Positions 5,410 through 10,923 of a DNA stretch of 11,697 bases are shown here, one piece after another. This DNA comes from a bacterium (GTDB lineage: Bacteria; Patescibacteriota; Minisyncoccia; Minisyncoccales; JAGGSE01), in the NCBI GenBank assembly GCA_021159225.1, contig JAGGSE010000168.1:1-11697 (forward strand). The letters run 5' to 3'. Made by a program: the position numbers and the translations under genes. The stretch's first letter is position 1. Every line of letters starts with the position of its first letter. The notes under the pieces were generated by a model that was not told where the DNA came from, did no database searches, and saw only the letters and a list, made by a program, of their open reading frames with translations.

Positions 5410-7041
5410 TTATAAACCTCCTGTTTCTTCTCTATACCAAAAAGAAACTTCAAAGTTTGTGTCTAATCTGACAATTGCTGATGGATCATCAGGATAAACT
5501 GACAAGGTGAAATCTCCGCTGACATAATTTTTTAGATCGACAGTTTCCGAGTCTCCTACTGCTAAAGAATTTGTTGTGTGAACAACCGTACCATTAATTT
5601 CAACCTTTATTGGATAAGAAGCTCCATCATCTACTTCATAAACATTTCTCTCAATAGGGGCAGTAGCATTTGCTGAAGTTCCAGAGAATGCGGGTTGAGT
5701 GGTTCCTGATGTTCCTGAAAATCCTGGTTGCGTTGCTCCTGATGTTCCTGTTAAAGAAGGGGAACTTGTTCCTGTTGATCCTGTAAGGCCAGGTTGAGTT
5801 GCTCCAGAAGTTCCTGAGAAACCTGGTTGAGTATTTCCTGAAGTACCAGATAAACCTGGTTGCGTTGCGGCAGAGGTTCCTGATATTCCTGGAGCTGTAT
5901 ATTGAGAATTAAAGTCAATGCCGTGAGTGTGAGAACCATGAGTATGGGTATAAATATTTTGAGCGGTTCCGCTTACATAAAAACCATCATAACTCGCATT
6001 TAGAATTCCGAAATGGAACCATCCACTAGAATTGTAAGCAGAAGATTCTCCTATTGTCCAATAATAGAAGTGACCATTATCAACTGAAAGATAAGCTGTA
6101 TCGGTTGAGCCTGATGGATATTCTACATATGCTGTAACGGATTGCGTGTAGCCAGTAGCATTGAAAGCAAGCCACCAGACCCTAGTAGTGTATAGAGTTG
6201 GATCGCCGACTAAATTCTCATTAATGTGGCAACACGAATCTGATCTGTCGTAAGTGTTTATGTAACCTGCATGGACAACAGAAACGCCAGCGGCAGAAGA
6301 AGGTGTTGTGCTATCGGCAGTTCCATTAACCTCGTGATAATGAGAAGATGCAGAATAAGTTCCTTTATCGTGGGAATGGCTCGAAACAGTTAGTGTTCCT
6401 ACTGCATGAACATGGCCTGCTACAGAGAATGTTCCTACTTCATGAGAATGACTTTCTACGGTTAGAGTTCCTGCGACGTGGAGATGAGCGGATACGGTGA
6501 ATGTTCCTACTTCGTGTGTATGACTATCAGTTGAAAAAGTTCCTTTTTCATGAGTATGACCCTCAACAGTATAAGTTCCTCCATCGTGAAAATGAAGTTC
6601 TGTTTCTTCTTTGTTATCCCATTTAACTTTGTATCTTCTAATAGTTAAGCGAACCCTCTTTAATTGCTCTTGTTTTTCAAAAGTTGCGGGGAATTTATAG
6701 TTATGGACTATTGGATGATCGTAAGAGCAATTTTCTCGGAAGCTTTCCTTGTAGGTAGAAACTCTCTTTCTGCCAAGTGAGCGGGAATAATCTCTTCGGT
6801 TGGTTACTCTGTCGAATAATTTTTCATAACTTGAATAAATTTGCCAAGGTAGATGTGAAAGAGATTCAAGAAAAGTAGTGAAGCCTCTTTTAATATCTTC
6901 TATTGACTGAAAGAAATTGTTTGGATCGAAATTGAAATCTTCAGGCCTAGTATAGCGGAAGAGATTGTGCCTGAACTGCTCTAAAAGTTTAAACCAGTTA
7001 TTTTCCTCATCCTGAACATGGTCATAAAATGATTTATCCAT
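5410..7041 (-). CDS. Tail spike/fibre-like protein with HxH and 11-aa repeats
   Basis: This 543-aa protein is probably a virion adsorption protein. Residues 1-140 are charged and helical, likely the attachment part. Residues 150-236 hold eight HxH motifs at exact 12-residue spacing (HxHxxGT[FLY]xxxx). Residues of about 240-360 form a Gly/Ser/aromatic beta region with a Cys pair (CCH, 270-272). HTHGSHTHGID follows (366-376), then seven 11-aa repeats of the type GFSGTSGATQP (385-461), and a C-terminal beta domain ending VRLDTNFEVSFWYREETGGL. In T4 gp37, HxH motifs in a trimeric needle bind iron, so a metal-stapled trimer is the likely form here. HTHG and the C-terminal domain recall phage tail proteins with HTHGIVYGIYE. 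The host receptor is unknown. It sits between a connector-like gene and unknown genes. Confidence 0.8.
   Translation of the reverse strand: MDKSFYDHVQDEENNWFKLLEQFRHNLFRYTRPEDFNFDPNNFFQSIEDIKRGFTTFLESLSHLPWQIYSSYEKLFDRVTNRRDYSRSLGRKRVSTYKESFRENCSYDHPIVHNYKFPATFEKQEQLKRVRLTIRRYKVKWDNKEETELHFHDGGTYTVEGHTHEKGTFSTDSHTHEVGTFTVSAHLHVAGTLTVESHSHEVGTFSVAGHVHAVGTLTVSSHSHDKGTYSASSHYHEVNGTADSTTPSSAAGVSVVHAGYINTYDRSDSCCHINENLVGDPTLYTTRVWWLAFNATGYTQSVTAYVEYPSGSTDTAYLSVDNGHFYYWTIGESSAYNSSGWFHFGILNASYDGFYVSGTAQNIYTHTHGSHTHGIDFNSQYTAPGISGTSAATQPGLSGTSGNTQPGFSGTSGATQPGLTGSTGTSSPSLTGTSGATQPGFSGTSGTTQPAFSGTSANATAPIERNVYEVDDGASYPIKVEINGTVVHTTNSLAVGDSETVDLKNYVSGDFTLSVYPDDPSAIVRLDTNFEVSFWYREETGGL
5417..5421 (-). 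promoter_or_regulatory. Shine-Dalgarno site (GGAGG)
   Basis: GGAGG on the minus strand lies nine bases before the ATG at 5407, within the last Gly-Gly codons of the spike gene. It is notable because most genes of this cluster have AATT or a similar AT tetramer instead. Confidence 0.7.
5659..5889 (-). repeat. Seven 33-bp coding repeats (11-aa units)
   Basis: The repeats encode GxSGTSxxTQP-like units, residues 385-461 of the spike. Units 1-3 and 5-6 are nearly identical in protein; units 4 and 7 are diverged. A regular Gly/Pro-containing 11-mer suggests an extended shaft or a beta-structured stalk between the HTHG element and the C-terminal domain. Such repeats can change copy number by recombination. 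Confidence 0.85.
6334..6594 (-). repeat. Eight 36-bp coding repeats (HxH units)
   Basis: HFH, HTH, HTH, HLH, HSH, HVH, HSH and HYH fall at residues 150, 162, 174, 186, 198, 210, 222 and 234, without any length variation. Most units continue xxGT[FLY][TS]V. On the plus strand the repeated words GTTCCTAC and TGTTCCTAC are easy to see. The repeat is coding, not CRISPR-like. Confidence 0.92.
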
Positions 7042-7055
7042 AACTTATGAGAATT

Positions 7056-7412
7056 TTATAAATTTTTTAGATAATTTTTACCTTTTTCATCATAAAGAAG
7101 TGCAAGGCATCTGTTTGCTTCGTTCCAAAGAAGATCGCATACGAAAGCAGCTTCTGCTCTTGAGGAAAAACCAGAGGTATCATACATGATGCAAAGGAGG
7201 GCTGCAATGCAAGTTGTTGCATCTCTGATAATTCCGTGTTTGTCCGCATCGAAGGTAAAATCTGGATTAGAGCCTCTTGCAGTCATTTTCATTACTGCAT
7301 CAACAATAGATTCCGCCTGATTGATATTTTCTTCAATTTTCGCTTGCGTAAGATCGGCTGAAATCTGCTTAACTCTGTCCTTGACAATATCGTAAGTTGT
7401 ATAAGTCGGCAT
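7056..7412 (-). CDS. Putative head-tail connector/completion protein
   Basis: 118 aa, predicted almost fully helical. The start, YTTYDIVKDRVKQISADLTQAKIEENINQAESIVDAVMK, has the shape seen in small phage head-tail connector proteins: a short tail, then a helix with a test-the-tip I..NI.QAE..ID pattern. A second helical half (TTCIAALLCIMY, EAAFVCDLLWNEANRCLALLY) follows. It lies just after a better-supported connector gene and just before the spike, which supports a role in joining head and tail. The start is TAATTAATT-ATG without a Shine-Dalgarno sequence. The assignment is by pattern and position; another virion role is possible. Confidence 0.6.
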   Translation of the reverse strand: MPTYTTYDIVKDRVKQISADLTQAKIEENINQAESIVDAVMKMTARGSNPDFTFDADKHGIIRDATTCIAALLCIMYDTSGFSSRAEAAFVCDLLWNEANRCLALLYDEKGKNYLKNL

Positions 7413-7427
7413 AATTAATTAAAATAT

Positions 7428-8714
7428 TTAATTAAGATTACCTTTTAAGAAAGGCGGATTATAGATCATACAATAAGCATCCAATTTTCTTTCAAATTCT
7501 CCAAGAATTCTTAAATAAATCTCTCTGAAACCCATGCTCGTATATTGAGCGGATTTCAAAGCCTCATAATTCATTCCTGCAGAATCGCCTCCTGACAAAT
7601 AAACCAAGACATATAAACAACTTAAATCTCTTATCAACTCTCTAACCATCATTGGAATCTCTGCTAATTCATAATCTATCTCAAAATAGCCTTTTAACTT
7701 GTCTGCAAAATGAACTCCGTCAATCATCGTCCACCATTGCCTTTTCCTTAACGAAAACGAATCAGCATAAGCATTTCCAGAAGAAGCATCGCAATAAAAG
7801 GAAACTCTTACAGATGCAGAATCTTCCGTCGGCGAGCCTTCAATTTCTGCTTTTACCCACATATTTTTTTCATTCTCTGTTGATGATAAAGTGCAATTTG
7901 TGACTGCTCCTCCATTTGATTTTAAAGTGATGGTCCCTGAAGTTGATGAACTCTTCTTAACCGAAATAATCTGAGAGAATGATTTTTCTGTTGAAACCGA
8001 AGAGGTTCCATTTAATTCAACAGTTTCCAATGTTCTGTTGTTATTGACAACTCCATAAATCATAATTGATTGGGTCGTATCAGAAGAAGAATCTGAAACA
8101 ACTGAAATAGTAGAAGCTGAAGATGGTTGCGTAATCTCTTTAGTTACTGCTGCTGAAGTGTAGGTTTTAACAACATTTTCATCTGTGTCTAAAAATTCAA
8201 GTTTCAAATAAGTATTTCCAGAAGTATTTGAATCAACGAAAATTCTTGCGGTTGCTTTGTAATAAATCTCTTCAGAAACAGAATGGGTGTCGGATTTCCA
8301 ATAAGAAGCATTTGAACTTCCTTTTGAAATTTTCAGAGAATGCGTATATTTATAAGAATAAGAATCATCATGCGATAAAGTATCTCCTGAACCTGCAACT
8401 GCAGTCCAGGCCTGAACATCTGAATTTTGAGTTGTCTCAACATCTGGATTAAGCAATATTTCATCATCTGAGTACTCGTCTAATTCAACTCCATCTATTG
8501 TTATTTTAGTTATTGATTTGAAATTGGATAATTCTATCTTATCAACCTCCTCTCTTTCATATCTGGTATATTTCGCTTTAAACAAAGAATCTCCAAGCAT
8601 CACTTTTAATTCATTTTCTGCTTTCTCTATTAAATCGTCTAAAATCGTATCTGAAGGTTTAAAAGCATCCAAAGCCAGTCTATTCCTTATTTCTGATTTC
8701 GTCACGTAGGCCAT
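7428..8714 (-). CDS. Head-tail connector-like protein with nested beta-domain insertion
   Basis: The two ends look like a gp6-type head-tail connector. The first part has MAYVTKSEIRNRL, LIEKAENELKVMLGD and SITKITIDGVELDEYSDDEILL (1-88). The second has GYFEIDYELAEIPMMVRELIRDLSCLYVLVYL and a C-terminal helix (331-428). Between them is a Ser/Thr-rich beta insert of about 240 aa. Its outer parts (89-190 and 281-330) together resemble a CBM4/9-type jelly roll (NPDVE, W, SLKI at the start; WVKAEI, VRVSFYC, ADSFSL at the end). An inner module (193-280, IMIYGVVNNNRTLETVELNGTS) resembles beta modules of phage structural proteins. Ordinary connectors are 100-200 aa; this one is 428. It may line the neck and also display an external decoration domain. 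The jelly-roll reading is remote. Confidence 0.7.
   Translation of the reverse strand: MAYVTKSEIRNRLALDAFKPSDTILDDLIEKAENELKVMLGDSLFKAKYTRYEREEVDKIELSNFKSITKITIDGVELDEYSDDEILLNPDVETTQNSDVQAWTAVAGSGDTLSHDDSYSYKYTHSLKISKGSSNASYWKSDTHSVSEEIYYKATARIFVDSNTSGNTYLKLEFLDTDENVVKTYTSAAVTKEITQPSSASTISVVSDSSSDTTQSIMIYGVVNNNRTLETVELNGTSSVSTEKSFSQIISVKKSSSTSGTITLKSNGGAVTNCTLSSTENEKNMWVKAEIEGSPTEDSASVRVSFYCDASSGNAYADSFSLRKRQWWTMIDGVHFADKLKGYFEIDYELAEIPMMVRELIRDLSCLYVLVYLSGGDSAGMNYEALKSAQYTSMGFREIYLRILGEFERKLDAYCMIYNPPFLKGNLN
7725..8450 (-). other. Inserted beta-rich domains inside the connector gene
   Basis: These are codons 89-330 of the connector. The inner module spans codons 193-280 (7875-8138) and interrupts what looks like one jelly-roll sequence. 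The composition is rich in Ser, Thr and Asn, unlike the helical connector halves on both sides. The borders are estimated from the change in sequence character and may be off by several residues. Confidence 0.5.
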
Positions 8715-8868
8715 AATATGGTAAATCTTTATCTAATAAAACCCAAAATAAGCCATCAATTAGTCCCTCAAAATAGACAGTAGTTCTGACATCTAATTTA
8801 TCATAAGCCTCTTGCTGTTTTTCTGAAGCATATGCTATTAATTCCCTGATTTCTTTTTCTCCTCGCAT
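8680..8868 (-). CDS. Hypothetical protein, 62 aa
   Basis: A short helical protein: REIRELIAYASEKQQEAYDKLDVRTTVYFEGLIDGLFWVLLDKD. A helix, then YFEGLIDGLFWVL, looks like a type of small viral protein of unknown function in which Y..G.I.AL.WVLG closes the second helix. It overlaps the HNH gene by 31 nt at its start and the connector gene by 35 nt at its end, so it is likely translated with both. The start is preceded by GAATT, the AATT-ATG pattern of this cluster. Function unknown. Confidence 0.65.
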   Translation of the reverse strand: MRGEKEIRELIAYASEKQQEAYDKLDVRTTVYFEGLIDGLFWVLLDKDLPYYGLRDEIRNKE

Positions 8869-9350
8869 AATTCAATTTCTTTATTTTCAGGATATAAATC
8901 ATCTGGATGTTTTCTGAGATAATTGAAGGTTCTAACTCTTGCAGTCATCTTTAAAATCTCATCCCATTCATCCTGCCAATAAGGAATTCCTTGTTTTGCG
9001 AGAGCGTGATGCCTTTCAAGCATGCTCTCATAAGATTCTTTCTTCCATTTATAATGCTTTCTTGCGATAATCCCGATGTCTGGATGGATAAACTCTACAT
9101 GGTGATAATGACACAAGGTGATCAAATTTTCAGGATCATTTACTTGTTTTTCGTCCCATTTCAAATACTCATAGGCATAATAAACTGGAACGACATGATG
9201 AACTTCCAATCTATAATTGCTCCCGCATTTCCCTTTTTCAACATCATAAAATTGACATTGATAATCATCTCTTCTCAAAACCCATTCTCTTTGTTGAGAA
9301 GTCTCTCTCGGATATTTTTTATATCTCTTGCTTCTGATTTTTTTGGACAT
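8838..9350 (-). CDS. HNH endonuclease
   Basis: A 170-aa HNH nuclease. A basic N-terminus leads to a zinc-binding pair, C32 and C42 (YQCQFYD, GKCGS). The core follows, with LEVHHVVPV (H51, H52), NDPENLITLC (N75) and CHYHHVEFIHP (C80, H83, H84), so metal- and catalytic-site residues are all present. The C-terminal half is helical. HNH proteins encoded near terminases often help TerL make the packaging cut; a free-standing homing enzyme is the alternative. Being expressed in the late cluster, five genes upstream of the spike-terminase block rather than isolated in an intergenic region, favours packaging or head maturation. The start overlaps the previous stop as TAATG, showing tight coupling. 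Confidence 0.88.
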   Translation of the reverse strand: MSKKIRSKRYKKYPRETSQQREWVLRRDDYQCQFYDVEKGKCGSNYRLEVHHVVPVYYAYEYLKWDEKQVNDPENLITLCHYHHVEFIHPDIGIIARKHYKWKKESYESMLERHHALAKQGIPYWQDEWDEILKMTARVRTFNYLRKHPDDLYPENKEIELCEEKKKSGN

Positions 9351-9595
9351 TATACAACGTCAAGATATTTCAGTTTTAAAATATCTTTATAATCTCTAAA
9401 CCCCTTTCTGATTTCATCAATCATAATCTCTTTTTCATAGGCCGAGTAGGTTCCTTCCTTTACTTGTTGAATTGCGATATCTCTCAAATCATCAATAGTA
9501 TCTAAATCTTCAGGATAGTGGTGTTGAGCGAGTATATCAACTACTCTTGAAAGCCCTTGTTTTCTCGCAACCCACTCAAGATATTCTTTTTTCAT
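9350..9595 (-). CDS. Hypothetical protein, 81 aa
   Basis: The ATG at 9595 is two bases after the previous stop (TGA-AC-ATG), giving an 81-aa helical protein: MKKEYLEWVARKQGLSRVVD, then an acidic middle and SAYEKEIMIDEIRKGFRDYKDI. The same frame stays open up to 9715, but that longer form would overlap most of the end of the neighbouring gene and starts with an unlikely Cys/Arg-rich segment, so it is rejected. The family is not recognised. It is coupled to the HNH gene by a TAATG overlap, so the two proteins may be made in equal amounts. Confidence 0.65.
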   Translation of the reverse strand: MKKEYLEWVARKQGLSRVVDILAQHHYPEDLDTIDDLRDIAIQQVKEGTYSAYEKEIMIDEIRKGFRDYKDILKLKYLDVV

Positions 9596-9597
9596 GT

Positions 9598-9885
9598 TCA
9601 GACAAAATTGAATAATCTTTCTTTTCTTATATCGTAATTGAGAGTCCTTGCGGTATCTTTTGACACACATTCTATATAAGCAAGTTGGTCGTCTGGAGAT
9701 ATTCCAAAAATGCAATAATCTTTAAGCAAAGAACCTTTATAAAGAATATTTTTTACCTCATTGTATTGTTTGAGATATGTCTTGTCTTGAGTTCTTTCAT
9801 ATTTCTCTTTTAAATCCCTCATTTGAGTTTTTCCTCTCTTAACAAATTCTTCATATTCCAAAGGCTCGTAATTAAAACTTATCAT
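9598..9885 (-). CDS. Hypothetical protein, 95 aa
   Basis: The N-terminal half is charged and helical (YEEFVKRGKTQMRDLKEKYERTQDKTYLKQYNEVKNIL). The C-terminal half looks beta-rich with YCIFGISPDDQLAYIECVSKD. It overlaps the 80-aa gene upstream by 14 nt and is two bases from the next gene. I do not recognise it. The tight packing with the neighbours on both sides supports a real gene. Confidence 0.6.
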   Translation of the reverse strand: MISFNYEPLEYEEFVKRGKTQMRDLKEKYERTQDKTYLKQYNEVKNILYKGSLLKDYCIFGISPDDQLAYIECVSKDTARTLNYDIRKERLFNFV

Positions 9886-10114
9886 TTTTCAGGAATTTTC
9901 CGTTTGAATATCCGTAATAACTTTCCCTCCTTGCCATTTCCACTCCATCAAAAATCATCAGATAACTATCATCCTCTCTGACATACTTCTCTCTTATCTC
10001 GTTAAGAATTTTTCCTACTTCTCCAAGAGAATCCAGAGCATTCCGATAGTGAAAATTTGCTCTCTCAATCAGACTCTTCAATTCTTTTTTCTCTTGGTAC
10101 TCTTTCAATTCCAT
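9872..10114 (-). CDS. Hypothetical protein, 80 aa
   Basis: A helical, lysine- and glutamate-rich protein: KEYQEKKELKSLIERANFHYRNALDSLGEVGKILNEIREKY may form a coiled coil over residues 4-44. A Tyr/Asn-rich tail (ESYYGYSNGKFLKNDKF) follows. The start is part of TAATG with the stop of the holin-like gene, a sign of coupled translation. No family recognised. If the gene before it is a holin, a lysis-related partner is conceivable, but nothing enzymatic is visible here. Confidence 0.6.
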   Translation of the reverse strand: MELKEYQEKKELKSLIERANFHYRNALDSLGEVGKILNEIREKYVREDDSYLMIFDGVEMARRESYYGYSNGKFLKNDKF

Positions 10115-10299
10115 TATTTCTCTGCTTTTTCAATCCCTTTTCTCAAAGCCATTATTCCCGTTCCGCCGAACAAACTAACCAATGCTGTGAAGGTTTTGTA
10201 GTCTATCAGACCGAGTGCGAAGAGAATTGCTGACACCACTATCATGCCTCCCATTATGTAGGTTTTATACCCCGCTAGAAGCTCTCTTTCTTTAACCAT
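10114..10299 (-). CDS. Small holin-like membrane protein
   Basis: 61 aa with a short charged N-terminus, then GYKTYIMGGMIVVSAILFALGLID (about 10-33) and KTFTALVSLFGGTGIMALRKGIEK (35-58). The first hydrophobic stretch is a clear membrane helix, and the second, with GGTGIMAL, a probable one. The plan K-T-Y-I, a helix, a short turn with Asp, a Gly-rich helix and a basic tail is that of many small phage proteins annotated as holins or holin-like. The role in pore formation at lysis is inferred. It is the first gene of the leftward cluster, so it is transcribed closest to the promoter, unusual for a lysis gene, which leaves a virion membrane or other role open. Confidence 0.7.
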   Translation of the reverse strand: MVKERELLAGYKTYIMGGMIVVSAILFALGLIDYKTFTALVSLFGGTGIMALRKGIEKAEK

Positions 10300-10319
10300 A
10301 ATAAATAAATATATTTATT
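10300..10319. promoter_or_regulatory. Divergent 20-bp spacer with 16-bp AT palindrome
   Basis: Only 20 bp separate the starts of the leftward cluster and the exonuclease gene. They contain the perfect palindrome AATAAATATATTTATT (10304-10319). It could work as a two-way TATA-type element or as an operator controlling both directions. Its centre is only about 8-13 bp from each ATG, so a canonical archaeal start about 25 bp further on would fall inside both genes. Confidence 0.5.
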
Positions 10320-10862
10320 ATGAAGTATCTGATTTTAGATATAGAAACAAGAGGTTTAGATCCATTAGAGGATGAGATAACTTGTATTGGGGTTCTGAAA
10401 CTTTGGAACGGAAATGCGACTTGCTTCTTGAATGAAGGTTTGAAAGATTCTGAAGGGAAAATTCTTAAAAATTTTTGGGATGAAATTACTAAAGAAACTC
10501 CTGATTTTTTAGTTGGGTGGAATATCGATAATTTTGATTGGAGATTTCTAAAAATAAGATCTCTTATTAAGGGAGTGAAGATCTCTAAATACTATAAGAA
10601 GAGAGAAAGAATAGATCTAATGCATGTCTTGAGGACGCCGAAATGGAGATCTCTTGAATCTTATGCTTCTGCTTTATCAATTATTGGAAAGATGCCTTAT
10701 GACCCTGTTGTTTTATTTGAAACTAAAGATTTTTATAATTTGAAAAAATATAACAAACAAGATCTGGAGATAACCGCAGAAATATTCAAAAGATGTTTGA
10801 AATATGGTTTAGTTAGTCCTGAAAATGAGAATCAACAGATTGAGAAAACTAGCGAGAATTAG
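10320..10862 (+). CDS. DEDDy-type 3'-5' exonuclease
   Basis: A 180-aa RNase H-fold exonuclease. Motif I is LDIETRG (D7, E9); motif II is GWNIDNFD (66-73, D73); motif III is YNKQD (Y144, D148), which makes it the DEDDy type. The pattern resembles stand-alone proteins related to the proofreading domain of family B DNA polymerases. No polymerase domain follows: about 150 aa carry the fold, then a short polar tail. A role in trimming or degrading DNA ends, in viral replication, recombination or host DNA degradation, is likely but not decided by sequence. No ribosome site precedes the ATG, which sits on the edge of the AT palindrome. The 3' end overlaps a 32-aa ORF. Confidence 0.88.
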   Translation: MKYLILDIETRGLDPLEDEITCIGVLKLWNGNATCFLNEGLKDSEGKILKNFWDEITKETPDFLVGWNIDNFDWRFLKIRSLIKGVKISKYYKKRERIDLMHVLRTPKWRSLESYASALSIIGKMPYDPVVLFETKDFYNLKKYNKQDLEITAEIFKRCLKYGLVSPENENQQIEKTSEN

Positions 10863-10923
10863 AAAAGGCTTAAGAAGTTTAGGCTTCTCTGAAGAAGAAA
10901 TTATTGAGTTGACTGAAGAATGA
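10825..10923 (+). CDS. Possible 32-aa basic peptide
   Basis: ATG to TGA encodes MRINRLRKLARIRKGLRSLG, then an acidic FSEEEIIELTEE. It overlaps the exonuclease end by 38 nt in another frame, and its stop overlaps the next ATG as ATGA. The strongly basic helix and acidic tail, together with the coupling at both ends, suggest that it may be translated. There is no clear ribosome site, and at this length chance cannot be excluded. Function unknown. Confidence 0.35.
   Translation: MRINRLRKLARIRKGLRSLGFSEEEIIELTEE

Noticed and set aside
6334..6594. Regular 36-bp repeats that could suggest a CRISPR array
   Set aside because: They lie in a continuous reading frame, encode 12-aa HxH units and have no unique spacers.
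8991..9392. Plus-strand 133-aa hydrophobic frame
   Set aside because: It is antisense to the HNH gene with its complete active-site motifs; the hydrophobic look is a by-product of the opposite-strand codons.
9350..9715. Longer 121-aa version of the 81-aa gene
   Set aside because: Its first 40 codons lie in the wrong frame over the end of a neighbouring gene and have unusual Cys/Arg content; ATG at 9595 fits the TGA-AC-ATG spacing.
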